From an uncultured Bryobacterales bacterium (GTDB lineage Bacteria; Acidobacteriota; Terriglobia; Bryobacterales; UBA6623): a stretch of 64,000 nt of DNA. Below are positions 27,283 to 34,809 of this stretch, piece after piece. The notes beneath the pieces were generated by a model that was not told where the DNA came from, did no database searches, and saw nothing but the letters and a program-made list of their open reading frames with translations. Position numbers and translations under genes: made by a program. Within the stretch, counting starts at the first letter, position 1. Every line of letters begins with the position of its first letter. The stretch spans positions 1,192,435 to 1,256,434 of the forward strand of contig OY282420.1 in the NCBI GenBank assembly GCA_958295955.1, given 5' to 3'.

Positions 27283-29091
27283 TCACAACCGCTGCGCGTA
27301 AATGAAGAATGCGCCGCGCGAGTCGCCGCCCTTCGTCGTGAAGCGGCTATGCATCTTCGTTTCTCCGACCGGCAGATCCAATTGGAAACTTACGCTTGCC
27401 GCCCCCGCGGGCACCGGCCCTTCCGCTTCCGCGTCCCCTACGCGCAAATATGCCTTGACCGCCTCGATCGGGTACTGCGCGGGCATGTCCCGCTGGTAAA
27501 GCGTGAACTCGTACTTGCCGGCCTGCGTGACATTGACGTTCCAGGTTCCGTTGACGTTCGGCGCAGCGCGGACGTGGCCCTGGTTCCAGGGAACCCTGTT
27601 CTGCTGATCGAGCGGCGGCAGCCAGTCGTGGGCCGTGATCCGCGCCGGGTTCTCCGCGTCGCTGCCGATGTCCAGATAAACGTCGTCCTCGAAGCGCTCG
27701 TCGATGCGCTCCCACCATGCCTCGTACTCGGCCTTCAGTTTCGCCATGACTTCCGGGTTGTCGCCGGCGATATCGGCGAGTTGACCGGGGTCGGCCCGGA
27801 TGTCGTAGAGCTCGGCGCCGTTGATCAATCTGTATTGCTCAGTCATCACGGCGCTCTTGCGCCATTTTTCAGGGAACAGAACGCGCTGGGAGTGGACCGT
27901 GATAGTCCGCTCGGGCCAATCCTTGCCGCGCAGCAGCGGGAGCAGGCTCTTGCCGTCCCAATCGAGCTCGGGGCGGGGGGCGGCGCCGGCGGCGTCGGTC
28001 AACGTCGGCAGCACGTCGATATGGGCGGCCAGGGCGTCCACGTCGCGGGGCTCGCCGAGCTTGCCGTTCGGCCAGCGCGCGAAAAACGGCACGCGGTGAC
28101 CGCCGTCGTATTCCGATCCCTTCCGCCCCCGCATCCCGGCGTTGAAGCCCTGCCAGACGCCCTCCTCGACTTCCTTCGCCGCCCGCGCGAGCAACGTGGG
28201 GTTTTCGACGCCCACGCGCTGCGTCGGATGCGTATTGGCGACCCCGGCCGCCGAGCCGTTGTCGGTCATGAAGATCAGCAGGGTGTTCTCGGCGATGCCG
28301 AGCTCGTCGAGCTTCGCCGTCAGGCGCCCCATGTTTTCGTCGATATTCTCGATCATGCCGTAAAACCGATCCATCGGTTCGGGAACGTTCTTCTCGGCAT
28401 ACGGCCGGGAATACTTCTCATCGACAAGAAACGGCCCGTGCGGCGCGTTGGTCGCCAAGTAAACGAAAAAGGGGCCGGCTTGCCGCTCTTCGATGAAGCG
28501 CAGCGCCTGGTCGAAGAAAACATCGGTGCAATAGCCCCGGTACGGGGTCGGAACTCCGTTATGCCAGTAGGTGTCGTCAAAATAATCGTTGCCCCAGTAG
28601 TCGGGCGTCTGCGTCACGCCTCCCCCGCCGTGGTTGACCGCCTCCTGGAACCCGCGGTCGATGGGCCTGTACGGGTAGTTGTCGCCCAAATGCCACTTGC
28701 CGAAAAAGCCGGTGGCGTACCCTGCATCGGCCAGCACCTCGCCGGCCATGACTTCGTCGCGGTGGACGATGGAGCGGCCCATGATCGTATGCCAGACTCC
28801 CGTGCGGGAAGAATAGCGTCCGGTAAGCAGCGCGGAGCGCGTCGGCGAGCACGTCGGATCCACGTGAAAGTCGGTCAAGCGCACGCTTTCGGCGTGCAGG
28901 CGGTCGAGATTCGGCGTGCGGATGACGGAATTGCCGTGCGCTCCGATCTCGCCGTAGCCTTGATCGTCGGTCATCACGAGGACGATGTTCGGCGGCGGAT
29001 CCGCTTGGCGCCCGCCGCCGCAAGCCGCCAGCAACGCCGCGGCGGCGGCAGACGCAAAAATCCTGTATCCGGTAAACGAACATTGCTTCAT
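27283..29091 (-). CDS. Arylsulfatase-type lipoprotein sulfatase
   Basis: The 602-residue protein starts at ATG 29089-29091 with a lipoprotein signal: L-L-A-A-C, Cys24 the lipidated residue. The sulfatase signature is C-S-P-T-R-S-A-L-L-T-G-R, with Cys81 expected to become formylglycine. Metal ligands sit in T-D-D-Q-G-Y-G and M-T-D-N-G-S. The C-terminal about 110 residues form an extra beta-rich domain that ends I-Y-A-Q-R-L. It would be attached to the outer membrane or periplasmic face and cleave sulfate esters from glycans or aryl compounds. A formylglycine-generating enzyme is not in the window. It is divergent from the TPP enzyme gene. Confidence 0.92.
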   Translation of the reverse strand: MKQCSFTGYRIFASAAAAALLAACGGGRQADPPPNIVLVMTDDQGYGEIGAHGNSVIRTPNLDRLHAESVRLTDFHVDPTCSPTRSALLTGRYSSRTGVWHTIMGRSIVHRDEVMAGEVLADAGYATGFFGKWHLGDNYPYRPIDRGFQEAVNHGGGGVTQTPDYWGNDYFDDTYWHNGVPTPYRGYCTDVFFDQALRFIEERQAGPFFVYLATNAPHGPFLVDEKYSRPYAEKNVPEPMDRFYGMIENIDENMGRLTAKLDELGIAENTLLIFMTDNGSAAGVANTHPTQRVGVENPTLLARAAKEVEEGVWQGFNAGMRGRKGSEYDGGHRVPFFARWPNGKLGEPRDVDALAAHIDVLPTLTDAAGAAPRPELDWDGKSLLPLLRGKDWPERTITVHSQRVLFPEKWRKSAVMTEQYRLINGAELYDIRADPGQLADIAGDNPEVMAKLKAEYEAWWERIDERFEDDVYLDIGSDAENPARITAHDWLPPLDQQNRVPWNQGHVRAAPNVNGTWNVNVTQAGKYEFTLYQRDMPAQYPIEAVKAYLRVGDAEAEGPVPAGAASVSFQLDLPVGETKMHSRFTTKGGDSRGAFFIYAQRL

Positions 29092-29178
29092 GGGGTACGC
29101 TCCGCTGATCTTAACGGCACGAAGATAGCACACCCGGCGGCTTCCGTTCCCGCAGACGTGTATTAACCTTGAGAGGAC

Positions 29179-30876
29179 ATGGGCGCCGGCTCGCACATTC
29201 CCGGTCCGCGCGGCGGTCTCGTCTCCGGGCGGTCGGCATTTCTTTCCCTGCTCGAAGACGAGGGGATCACGCACCTGTTCGGCAACCCCGGCACGACCGA
29301 GTTGCCGATCATGCACGCGCTCAACGATCACCCGGGGCTGACCTACGTCCTCGGCTTGCAGGAATCCGTGGTCGTGGCCATGGCCGAAGGCTTTTCGCGG
29401 GCGAGCGGCAAGCTTGTCGCCTGCAACGTACACGTCGCGCCGGGTTTGGGCAACGCTATGGGCTCGCTCTACAACGCGCGCTTCACCGGCACGCCCATGA
29501 TCTTGACGGCGGGACAGCAGGAGTTGGGCCACGGCCTCACCGAGCCGATGCTCTACGCTTCGCTCGTGCCGCTCGCCGAGCCGCTGGTCAAATGGGCGGT
29601 CGAAGTCACGCGACTGGAAGACCTGCCGCGCATCGTGCGCCGCGCCGCCAAGGTTGCCGCCACGCCGCCGACGGGGCCGGTGTTTCTTTCGCTGCCGGGA
29701 AATATCCTGAACGCCGAGGCGCCGCTCGATCTCGGCGCGTCCACGCGCGTCGATACCCGCGCGCGGCCCTCGGACGAAGCGCTCGCGGCGCTGGCCGAGC
29801 GCCTGCTCGCGGCGGAATCTCCGCTCGTCGTCTGCGGCGACGAAGTGGTCAAATCGGACGCCCTGAACGAGGCGGGGGAATTTGCCGCAGTTCTGGGCGC
29901 CGCCGCCTATCAGCAGAGCGTTCCCTACGGCGCGCATTTTCTCTCGGAACACCCTTGTTACATGGGCGCGCTCACGCGCCGGCAGCGCCAGGTCCGCGAA
30001 ACTCTGGCGGCGCATGATCTGCTGATCGTACTCGGCGCGGATGCGCTGCGCATGGGCGTCTGGTCGCCGGTCGAGCCGCTGCCCGCGGGCATGCCGGTCG
30101 TGCAAATCGGGCAACTCGATTGGGATATGGGCAAAAACTACCCCTGCGAGCTTGCCCTGCGGGCGGATGTCAGGGAAACGCTGCGGGCCCTGCTCCCGGC
30201 GCTGCGGGAAAAAGGCGGCCAAGCGCTTGCCGTCCGCGCCGCGGCGGCGGTCAACCGCCTGCAAGCCGAAAACTGGTCAGCCAAGCGGGCCGCCCTGGCC
30301 GCGAAGCTGCGCACCGAAAAGCAAGATGCGCAGCCGATCGACGCGGACTTCCTGATGCTGCAACTCGCCGCGACGCTCCCCGCCGATGCGATTCTGATCA
30401 ACGAGGGACTGACGTCGGCCGTGCGGCTTACCGATCTTTTCCCCTACCGCGACCGCTACGGCTACCACGGCTTGGCCGGCGGCGGCATCGGCTGGGGGAT
30501 GGCCGCCGCCGTCGGCGTCCAACTCGCCCAGCCCGACCGCCCGGTCTGCGCGCTGGTCGGCGACGGCAGCGCAATGTACACGATTCAGGCGTTGTGGACC
30601 GCAGCTCGCCTGAAGCTGCCGGTGACCTACGTGATCGCCAACAACGGCGGCTACCGCATCCTCAAGCAAAGGCTACTGGCCTTCCACGGGAACGACCGCT
30701 TCATCGGCATGGACCTCGACGACCCGGCCATCGACTTCACCGCGCTGGCCGCTTCGCTGGGAGTGGCCGCGGCGAAGGTCGCCGCGCCCGAGCGGATCGC
30801 CCCGGCGCTGGAAGCGGCATTTGCGAACGCCGGCCCGAATCTCGTCGAAGTCGTCGTCGACGGCAGCGTGCAATAA
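29179..30876 (+). CDS. Thiamine-pyrophosphate-dependent enzyme, acetolactate synthase/benzoylformate decarboxylase type
   Basis: The 565-residue protein has the three-domain fold of the acetohydroxyacid synthase family. The N-terminal domain has L-F-G-N-P-G-T-T-E and the catalytic Glu in L-Q-E-S-V-V-V-A-M-A-E-G-F; the middle domain is Rossmann-like. The C-terminal TPP-binding motif is G-D-G-S-A-M-Y-T-I-Q-A-L-W-T-A-A...N-N. The G-N-P-G-T-T-E-L-P start and the lack of an obvious FAD-binding signature favour a decarboxylase of the benzoylformate (MdlC) kind over true acetolactate synthase. It acts in the cytoplasm on a 2-oxo acid. A GAGAGG Shine-Dalgarno lies just before ATG 29179. An MFS anion carrier follows convergently. 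Confidence 0.82.
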   Translation: MGAGSHIPGPRGGLVSGRSAFLSLLEDEGITHLFGNPGTTELPIMHALNDHPGLTYVLGLQESVVVAMAEGFSRASGKLVACNVHVAPGLGNAMGSLYNARFTGTPMILTAGQQELGHGLTEPMLYASLVPLAEPLVKWAVEVTRLEDLPRIVRRAAKVAATPPTGPVFLSLPGNILNAEAPLDLGASTRVDTRARPSDEALAALAERLLAAESPLVVCGDEVVKSDALNEAGEFAAVLGAAAYQQSVPYGAHFLSEHPCYMGALTRRQRQVRETLAAHDLLIVLGADALRMGVWSPVEPLPAGMPVVQIGQLDWDMGKNYPCELALRADVRETLRALLPALREKGGQALAVRAAAAVNRLQAENWSAKRAALAAKLRTEKQDAQPIDADFLMLQLAATLPADAILINEGLTSAVRLTDLFPYRDRYGYHGLAGGGIGWGMAAAVGVQLAQPDRPVCALVGDGSAMYTIQALWTAARLKLPVTYVIANNGGYRILKQRLLAFHGNDRFIGMDLDDPAIDFTALAASLGVAAAKVAAPERIAPALEAAFANAGPNLVEVVVDGSVQ

Positions 30877-30901
30877 AGCCGCCCACTTTCCACCGGCCGC
30901 G

Positions 30902-32140
30902 TCAGCGGGCCGGCGGGGGAGCGTACTTCTTGCGCACCAGAAAGACGTAGCTCGCCAAGCCGAGCGCCAGCCAGAACGCCGCCACTCGGATCGGCGCATC
31001 GAAACTGCCCGTGCGCTCCACCAGCCAACCGGCGATCCAGGGAGAAACCGCGCCCGCGAAATTCGACGCCGTGTTCTGAATGCCCACCACGACGGCGATC
31101 CTTCCGCCGGGAATCAGCGTCTGCGTCAAGGCCCAGTAGTTCGCCGTCATCAGCCCCAGCCCGCACAGCGAGAACACGGCAAAAAACAGCATCGTCTGCT
31201 CCGAATCGGTATAAGCGGCAATCGTCTGCGTGGCGGCCAGCACGAAACCGGCGATGGTAAAGCCTTTGCGCACGGCGACCGCGTCGAATCCGCGGCGGAT
31301 CAACATATCCGCCGCCCGCCCCGCCGCCACGATGACGACGGCCATGCCGCCGAAAGCGACCGCGCTGTACCAGCCCTGCTCCTTGATCGACATGCCGTGC
31401 TGCTGCTTGAAGTAGGTCGGCATCCAGGTCATGCAGTAGTAAACGAAGTACATGTAGCAGAACGTGCCCAGCACCGTGCCCCAGATGACCGGGCTGCGCA
31501 GAATCTCGCCCGTCGGCACAGTCCTCTCCTCGGCGCCGGCCCAGGCGCCGCTGGCAGGCCGGGCGGCCGGGTCGTCGCGCTTGACCCGCATCAGGAATGG
31601 AACGAGCCACGGCAGCGCCCCGAGACCCAACACGGCGAACATGCCGCGCCAGCCGAACGCTTCGAGCAAATAGGCCGCAATCACGAACCCCGCCGCCGGG
31701 CCGACCTTGGTGCCCGCCATATAGACGCCCACCGCCGTTCCCCGCTGTTCCTCCGGGAAGCTCAGTCGGATGTAACGCAGTCCCGCCGGAGTCAGAATCG
31801 ACTGTCCGAACCCGAGCAGCAGGCGCAGCCCGACCAGCATCGCGAACCCCGTCGCCAACGCCGTCAAGGCGGTGGCGCAGCACCAGATTACGAACCCGGC
31901 CGTGAAGACGAAACGCACTCCCCAACGGTCGGCCGCGTAGCCCGCCGGGACTTGCAGGATGAAGTAAATCCAGAAAAACGCGGCGCTTGCCTGACCGAGT
32001 TGCGTCGCGCTCCAGTCGAACTCCTCGGCCATCGACGGCAGCGCGGAGGAAAGATTCACGCGATGGACATAGCCGAGGGCCATCGCCAGAAACAGCAACA
32101 GCACGACTCCCCAGGGACGCTTGTCTTCGCTTGCCGTCAT
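30902..32140 (-). CDS. MFS transporter, anion:cation symporter (ACS) type
   Basis: The 412-residue protein has 12 predicted membrane segments and the MFS loop motif in A-A-D-R-W-G-V-R-F. Y-V-H-R-V-N-L-S near TM1 and the W-I-Y-F-I-L-Q-V-P-A-G segment are typical of the ACS group (hexuronate, glucarate or aromatic acid symporters). It is an inner-membrane importer that uses the proton or sodium gradient. The neighbouring TPP enzyme suggests a 2-oxo or sugar acid, but the two genes are convergent, not an operon. Specificity cannot be assigned. Confidence 0.85.
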   Translation of the reverse strand: MTASEDKRPWGVVLLLFLAMALGYVHRVNLSSALPSMAEEFDWSATQLGQASAAFFWIYFILQVPAGYAADRWGVRFVFTAGFVIWCCATALTALATGFAMLVGLRLLLGFGQSILTPAGLRYIRLSFPEEQRGTAVGVYMAGTKVGPAAGFVIAAYLLEAFGWRGMFAVLGLGALPWLVPFLMRVKRDDPAARPASGAWAGAEERTVPTGEILRSPVIWGTVLGTFCYMYFVYYCMTWMPTYFKQQHGMSIKEQGWYSAVAFGGMAVVIVAAGRAADMLIRRGFDAVAVRKGFTIAGFVLAATQTIAAYTDSEQTMLFFAVFSLCGLGLMTANYWALTQTLIPGGRIAVVVGIQNTASNFAGAVSPWIAGWLVERTGSFDAPIRVAAFWLALGLASYVFLVRKKYAPPPAR

Positions 32141-32192
32141 CGCCGCCCGATTCTACCGCGCAAAGCGGATGCAAGCGCGCGCGCCTCCCGCG

Positions 32193-32402
32193 TCAGGGGA
32201 TTTCGAACCGGGCGCTCGACTTCCCGCCTTGCCGACAGCCGTAGCGGATCGCCTTGGCCCGCGCGTCGTTCCCCGGATTCGGCAGCCGCGTCATCTCCCC
32301 GCGGTACGCCCCGTTGCCGATCACCAACGCCACCCGCTCGGCCTACAACGGCGCAGCCGCCGCCAACCAATACAACGCAAACCAGATCGCCTTTCCGCTC
32401 AT
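32193..32402 (-). pseudogene. Remnant of a secreted caspase-like (peptidase C14) gene
   Basis: From ATG 32402 the minus strand reads a signal-peptide-like start (M-S-G-K-A-I-W-F-A-L-Y-W-L-A-A-A-A-P-L), then an in-frame TAG. It continues in the same frame as A-E-R-V-A-L-V-I-G-N-G-A-Y-R-G and L-P-N-P-G-N-D-A-R-A. The latter is the opening strand and helix of bacterial caspase-like proteins (R-V-A-L-V-I-G-N-x-x-Y ... L-x-N-P-x-N-D-A). The frame ends at TGA 32193-32195, about 45 residues later, with no catalytic His or Cys. The gene therefore has a premature stop and has lost about 90 percent of its length. It sits at the edge of the AT-richer island and may mark a deletion or insertion junction. 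Confidence 0.65.
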
Positions 32403-32431
32403 TGCGCAACTCCTCGTTCCGATGCTTCCTT

Positions 32432-33370
32432 TCAAAGATTTTTGGGTTCAACTCTCAGATAGACTTTGAGCCGGCGCTCTTCCAAGGGAATTATCGGGAT
32501 GTCCACCAAGGAAACGGCGACTCCCTCAATCTCGACATCACTGCCCAAATTCCTGTAGCCGTCTTTTAGATTTTTGGCTTTAATATGCCATGTAATTTTT
32601 GAATCTTTCCCAAACCGAATCGGAGTTTCGGTTTTCTTCAGATCGACTTCATGAATGCCATAGCGATGGATGGTAAATTGACCCGATTCGTTTTTGATTT
32701 CTTCGCCCTCTGTGCGCCACTGAGCGCATTCGATAACGCCATACAACCATCCGTCTTCGAACCCCCTTAAGAATGACGAACTCTCAAGCGCAAATCGGAA
32801 TTCGCCGCTTTTTTCTTTCATCGGAATGTTTGATTTATTATAGTCGGAAAACTGCTGGGAAGTTTTTTGGAATGCACGACTATTTTCTTCGAATTTCCAT
32901 CCGCCATCGGGTTTCAAATTCAGCGTGTAACTCTTCCTTGAGTCCATGAAAATCCCATGTTTGCTCAGCCGCTGAGCGACCTGGAATTTTTTTGTCCTCT
33001 CGACGAGTTTTCCGGTGTTCTCTGTTATCTCAAGATTGTCAACCGTGATGGGGTTGAGGCGATAGGGTGGAGAGGGTTTCGTCATCCTGCCGGGCCGCAA
33101 TACTGTCACCATTTGCCAAGCGTTGTTCGACCCTGATTCTCCCGTCACTACCAGATTGACTCGATACGCCCCCTGATTCTGATATCGGTGAAAGAATCGA
33201 AACGGAGGAACGGCATCTTTGTCCTCGTCCGACTCGGCATCGTCCGGTTTTTTTTCGGCGCTTCGAAACTCTCTCGCGGGCTTTCCGTCACCGAAATCGA
33301 CTGTCCCGTTGCTGAAGTCGAATCCTTGAACGTCGCAAACGACCGTCAAGTTCGGCAGTCCCGCGGTCAT
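32432..33370 (-). CDS. Protein with an N-terminal PKD-like domain, otherwise unknown
   Basis: Starting at ATG 33370 the protein is 312 residues. Residues 8-90 have a PKD-fold pattern: T-V-D-F-G-D-G near the start, F-F-H-R-Y-x-x-x-G-A-Y-R-V-N-L-V-V-T in the middle and a closing Q-M-V-T-V-L strand. An acidic insert (A-E-S-D-E-D-K-D) sits between them. The remaining 220 residues are rich in Lys, Glu and aromatic residues and match nothing I know. No signal peptide follows ATG 33370, yet PKD domains are usually extracytoplasmic. The membrane ORF ending 5 nt upstream may supply the anchor, either as a coupled partner or through a frameshift. Codon and base use look AT-richer than in flanking genes, suggesting transfer. 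Confidence 0.6.
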   Translation of the reverse strand: MTAGLPNLTVVCDVQGFDFSNGTVDFGDGKPAREFRSAEKKPDDAESDEDKDAVPPFRFFHRYQNQGAYRVNLVVTGESGSNNAWQMVTVLRPGRMTKPSPPYRLNPITVDNLEITENTGKLVERTKKFQVAQRLSKHGIFMDSRKSYTLNLKPDGGWKFEENSRAFQKTSQQFSDYNKSNIPMKEKSGEFRFALESSSFLRGFEDGWLYGVIECAQWRTEGEEIKNESGQFTIHRYGIHEVDLKKTETPIRFGKDSKITWHIKAKNLKDGYRNLGSDVEIEGVAVSLVDIPIIPLEERRLKVYLRVEPKNL

Positions 33371-33375
33371 GCATG

Positions 33376-33528
33376 TCAAACGGCCGGCGGCGGCGGAATG
33401 GATGAGAATTTCATAAAGGCCATAACGACAAGGATTGTCAGGGACAAGAGAGGCAAGATGCCTTGCAGCACAGGCGATGTCAGCCACTCCCGGAGAGCCT
33501 TCTTCGCCTTGGATATTTGAAAACTCAT
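33376..33528 (-). CDS. 50-residue single-pass membrane protein
   Basis: ATG 33528 has a strong Shine-Dalgarno (GGAGG, plus-strand 33536-33540) at good spacing. The product has a basic N-terminus (S-K-A-K-K-A-L-R-E-W), one hydrophobic segment (about residues 20-38) and a short tail ending P-P-P-P-A-V. It stops 5 nt before the ATG of the PKD protein. The GCC/CCG-rich stretch before the stop (plus-strand about 33383-33398) puts the PKD frame one base away. One longer membrane-anchored PKD protein, split by a frameshift, is therefore an alternative reading. In size and topology it could also be a holin-like or signal-anchor peptide. Confidence 0.55.
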   Translation of the reverse strand: MSFQISKAKKALREWLTSPVLQGILPLLSLTILVVMAFMKFSSIPPPPAV

Positions 33529-33559
33529 GGAAATTCCTCCGTCTGAAGTTAGGAGCCCT

Positions 33560-33658
33560 TCAACACACCGATGTATCCTTGTGTGGGGAACCTGCCAACC
33601 CGGCGCAATCCGCCGCGGCCAACACCGCGGCGGCAATCCATAACCGCCTCCATTTCAT
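33560..33658 (-). CDS. 32-residue secreted or lipoprotein-like peptide
   Basis: ATG 33658 opens a short frame with a textbook signal peptide (M-K-W-R-R-L-W-I-A-A-A-V-L-A-A-A) and a Cys at position 18 in A-A-D-C, a poor but possible lipobox. A purine-rich GACGAGGA lies just before the ATG. The frame begins about 30 nt after the DUF1353 stop and ends about 30 nt before the membrane ORF start, filling the gap between them in the same direction. This spacing supports a real gene. Function is unknown; Rz1-like lysis lipoproteins are of similar size, but the composition is not Pro-rich. Confidence 0.4.
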   Translation of the reverse strand: MKWRRLWIAAAVLAAADCAGLAGSPHKDTSVC

Positions 33659-33688
33659 GTCCTCGTCACGCATCGACCGCACGGCGCA

Positions 33689-34078
33689 TTACGGCCGGGC
33701 AGCTTTGCCTGCGAACCAGCGGACCGCCCGGAACCACGCCCAACGCCGGAACCAAAACATGCCGTCTTTTTTCAGAATGCGGCGGAACTCGACGTCTGTG
33801 GCCCCGCGCTTGTTTTGCGGCAACCACCCCTCACGCATAGCCTGATAAAGACCGTCGTGGACAAGGCTTGCGCGCATGGCGTTAGCCGTGTCTATCGTGG
33901 GACCGGAAGGGCCGTCCCAAGCGTAGCCTTTTTTGAACTCAATGGTATTTTTCGTCAAGTAAATGAAATCGTTTTTCGATTCGCTTCGGTTTTCTTCGTG
34001 CAAGCTTTCAGGCAAGCAATGCGAATAATCTTTCTCGAGCTTGTATTTCCAATTGTTTTTGTAGGCGATTGGAACCAT
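33689..34078 (-). CDS. DUF1353 (phage-associated) protein
   Basis: The 129-residue protein matches the DUF1353 family by the G-Y-A-W-D-G-P-S-G-P-T-I-D-T motif and the following S-L-V-H-D-G-L-Y-Q-A-M-R. The K-R-x-A-T-D-V-E-F-R-R-I-L and A-V-R-W-F-A-G stretches also fit. DUF1353 genes are frequent in phage and prophage late regions; the biochemical role is unknown. A strong Shine-Dalgarno (GGGGAGG) precedes ATG 34078. The AT-richer composition and the neighbouring tiny ORFs suggest a degraded prophage or phage-derived cassette. No signal peptide or membrane segment is seen. Confidence 0.75.
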   Translation of the reverse strand: MVPIAYKNNWKYKLEKDYSHCLPESLHEENRSESKNDFIYLTKNTIEFKKGYAWDGPSGPTIDTANAMRASLVHDGLYQAMREGWLPQNKRGATDVEFRRILKKDGMFWFRRWAWFRAVRWFAGKAARP

Positions 34079-34145
34079 GTTTCTTTCCTCCCCGGAAAAC
34101 AGCTTCCCGGCGACGCTGTCGCTCAGCGATTAATGATCAGCGAAT

Positions 34146-34259
34146 TCAGGAAATCCTTGAATTCTTTGATTCCTTCTCCCCCCGCATTGCCAACCCCGCG
34201 GCCAACGCCGCCCGCGCCGCGATTTTCCTTCGACGCATAAACATGCATGTTTCACTCAT
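34146..34259 (-). CDS. 37-residue basic peptide, possible small ORF
   Basis: ATG 34259 is preceded by AAGGAG at good spacing. The product is M-S-E-T-C-M-F-M-R-R-R-K-I-A-A-R-A-A-L-A followed by a short charged tail. It has an Arg-rich N-terminus and a short Ala-rich stretch, like a weak signal peptide, and recalls the start of the 32-residue ORF (R-R...I-A-A...L-A-A). It lies after the terminator-like hairpin at 34354-34392, in the same direction as the DUF1353 cassette. It may be a leader peptide or the first cassette gene. Existence as a real gene is uncertain. Confidence 0.35.
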   Translation of the reverse strand: MSETCMFMRRRKIAARAALAAGLAMRGEKESKNSRIS

Positions 34260-34353
34260 GATTTCTCCTTTTCTGCAGTGACAGGTATCTTTGGTAAGCT
34301 CGCCCTTCGGCGGCGCGGAAGTTGCGCATCGACAGCGCAGCCGCCGAGCGCCG

Positions 34354-34392
34354 AAAAAAGAAAACGCCCGCGGGCGCAAGCGCCCGGGGCGT
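34354..34392 (-). terminator. Strong intrinsic terminator in the cassette leader
   Basis: On the minus strand a 12-bp GC stem with one bulged G (arms ACGCCCCGGGCG and CGCCCGCGGGCGT) and a CTTG loop is followed at once by TTTCTTTTTTC. It lies between the promoter at 34511-34540 and the first small ORF at 34259, so it ends a short RNA of about 150 nt or acts as an attenuator. The other strand also has a T-rich run, but only after 8 nt. Confidence 0.75.
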
Positions 34393-34504
34393 CGTGGAAT
34401 TTTCTTTTCTTTCTGGGGAACCGAACTTTCCGAGCGGAAAGCCCCGCCGCCGCCCGCCGCGGAATGGCGCCCGGTTTTCCCCGGGCCCTACTGAATGCTG
34501 ACCT
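34354..34504 (-). ncRNA. Candidate structured RNA or regulatory leader of about 150 nt
   Basis: The region runs from a likely transcription start (about 34504) to the terminator at 34354. It contains a hairpin CCCGGGG-AAAA-CCGGG (34471-34485), a six-pair hairpin CTTTCC-GCTC-GGAAAG (34426-34441), a purine-rich single strand (about 34400-34415) and the terminator. The 8-mer GCCCGGGG of the first hairpin (34479-34486) is exactly complementary to CCCCGGGC in the 5' arm of the terminator (34382-34389), so an antiterminator fold is possible. Either a free small RNA or an attenuator for the downstream cassette fits. I could not match it to a known RNA family. Confidence 0.45.
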
Positions 34505-34510
34505 TCCCTC

Positions 34511-34540
34511 AGTATAGCAGAATCTGAAATCGCAGCGCAA
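34511..34540 (-). promoter_or_regulatory. Promoter for the island cassette (TTGCGC-18-TATACT, extended -10)
   Basis: Minus-strand TATACT (34516-34511) is preceded by TGC, giving an extended -10, and TTGCGC lies 18 bp upstream (34540-34535). This is the best-formed promoter in the window and reads into the structured leader. Confidence 0.6.
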
Positions 34541-34543
34541 CCC

Positions 34544-34558
34544 TTATGCGCCGCATAA
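34544..34558. promoter_or_regulatory. Palindrome TTATGCG-C-CGCATAA, candidate operator
   Basis: A perfect 15-bp palindrome with 7-bp arms lies 3 bp upstream of the -35 of the cassette promoter. The position suits an activator or repressor site. Nothing else in the 34559-34760 stretch is recognisable. Confidence 0.4.
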
Positions 34559-34772
34559 AAATAATTTTTCTTCGGCCCGGTCATCGCCGATGCTGCAACC
34601 CTACGCGAACCCACTATACGCCAAGCCGTCCGCGGATGCAACAGCAGTAGAGAAATTACTTCGCTTTTTCGCAGGCGGCCTTACCGATCGAAATTCGCGC
34701 GCGGACAGGGCGAACCCCGGCGCCTCGAATCGCCGCAGTGAGTTGAGCAGAGCCGTAAGCCGGCCCGATGCG

Positions 34773-34781
34773 TGCTAAACT
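34773..34781 (+). promoter_or_regulatory. Extended -10 element before the VOC gene
   Basis: TGCTAAACT lies just after the first in-frame ATG (34768), which implies transcription starts near 34787 and excludes that ATG as start codon. Confidence 0.4.
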
Positions 34782-34809
34782 GTGCGCGGCGCAGAGGAGG
34801 GGCTGCAGC

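Noticed and set aside
29179..30264. Open frame extending the sulfatase gene upstream on the minus strand
   Set aside because: The sulfatase has a lipoprotein signal peptide at 29091; the extension overlaps the TPP-enzyme gene and has no family similarity.
32200..32215. TTCGAA-containing string resembling a tRNA T-loop near 32205
   Set aside because: The flanking 5-base arms do not pair and no acceptor or anticodon stem fits; it lies in the caspase remnant.
34252..34641. 129-codon minus-strand open frame across the leader
   Set aside because: It spans the promoter, hairpins and terminator, is highly basic, and no Shine-Dalgarno site or motif was found for it.
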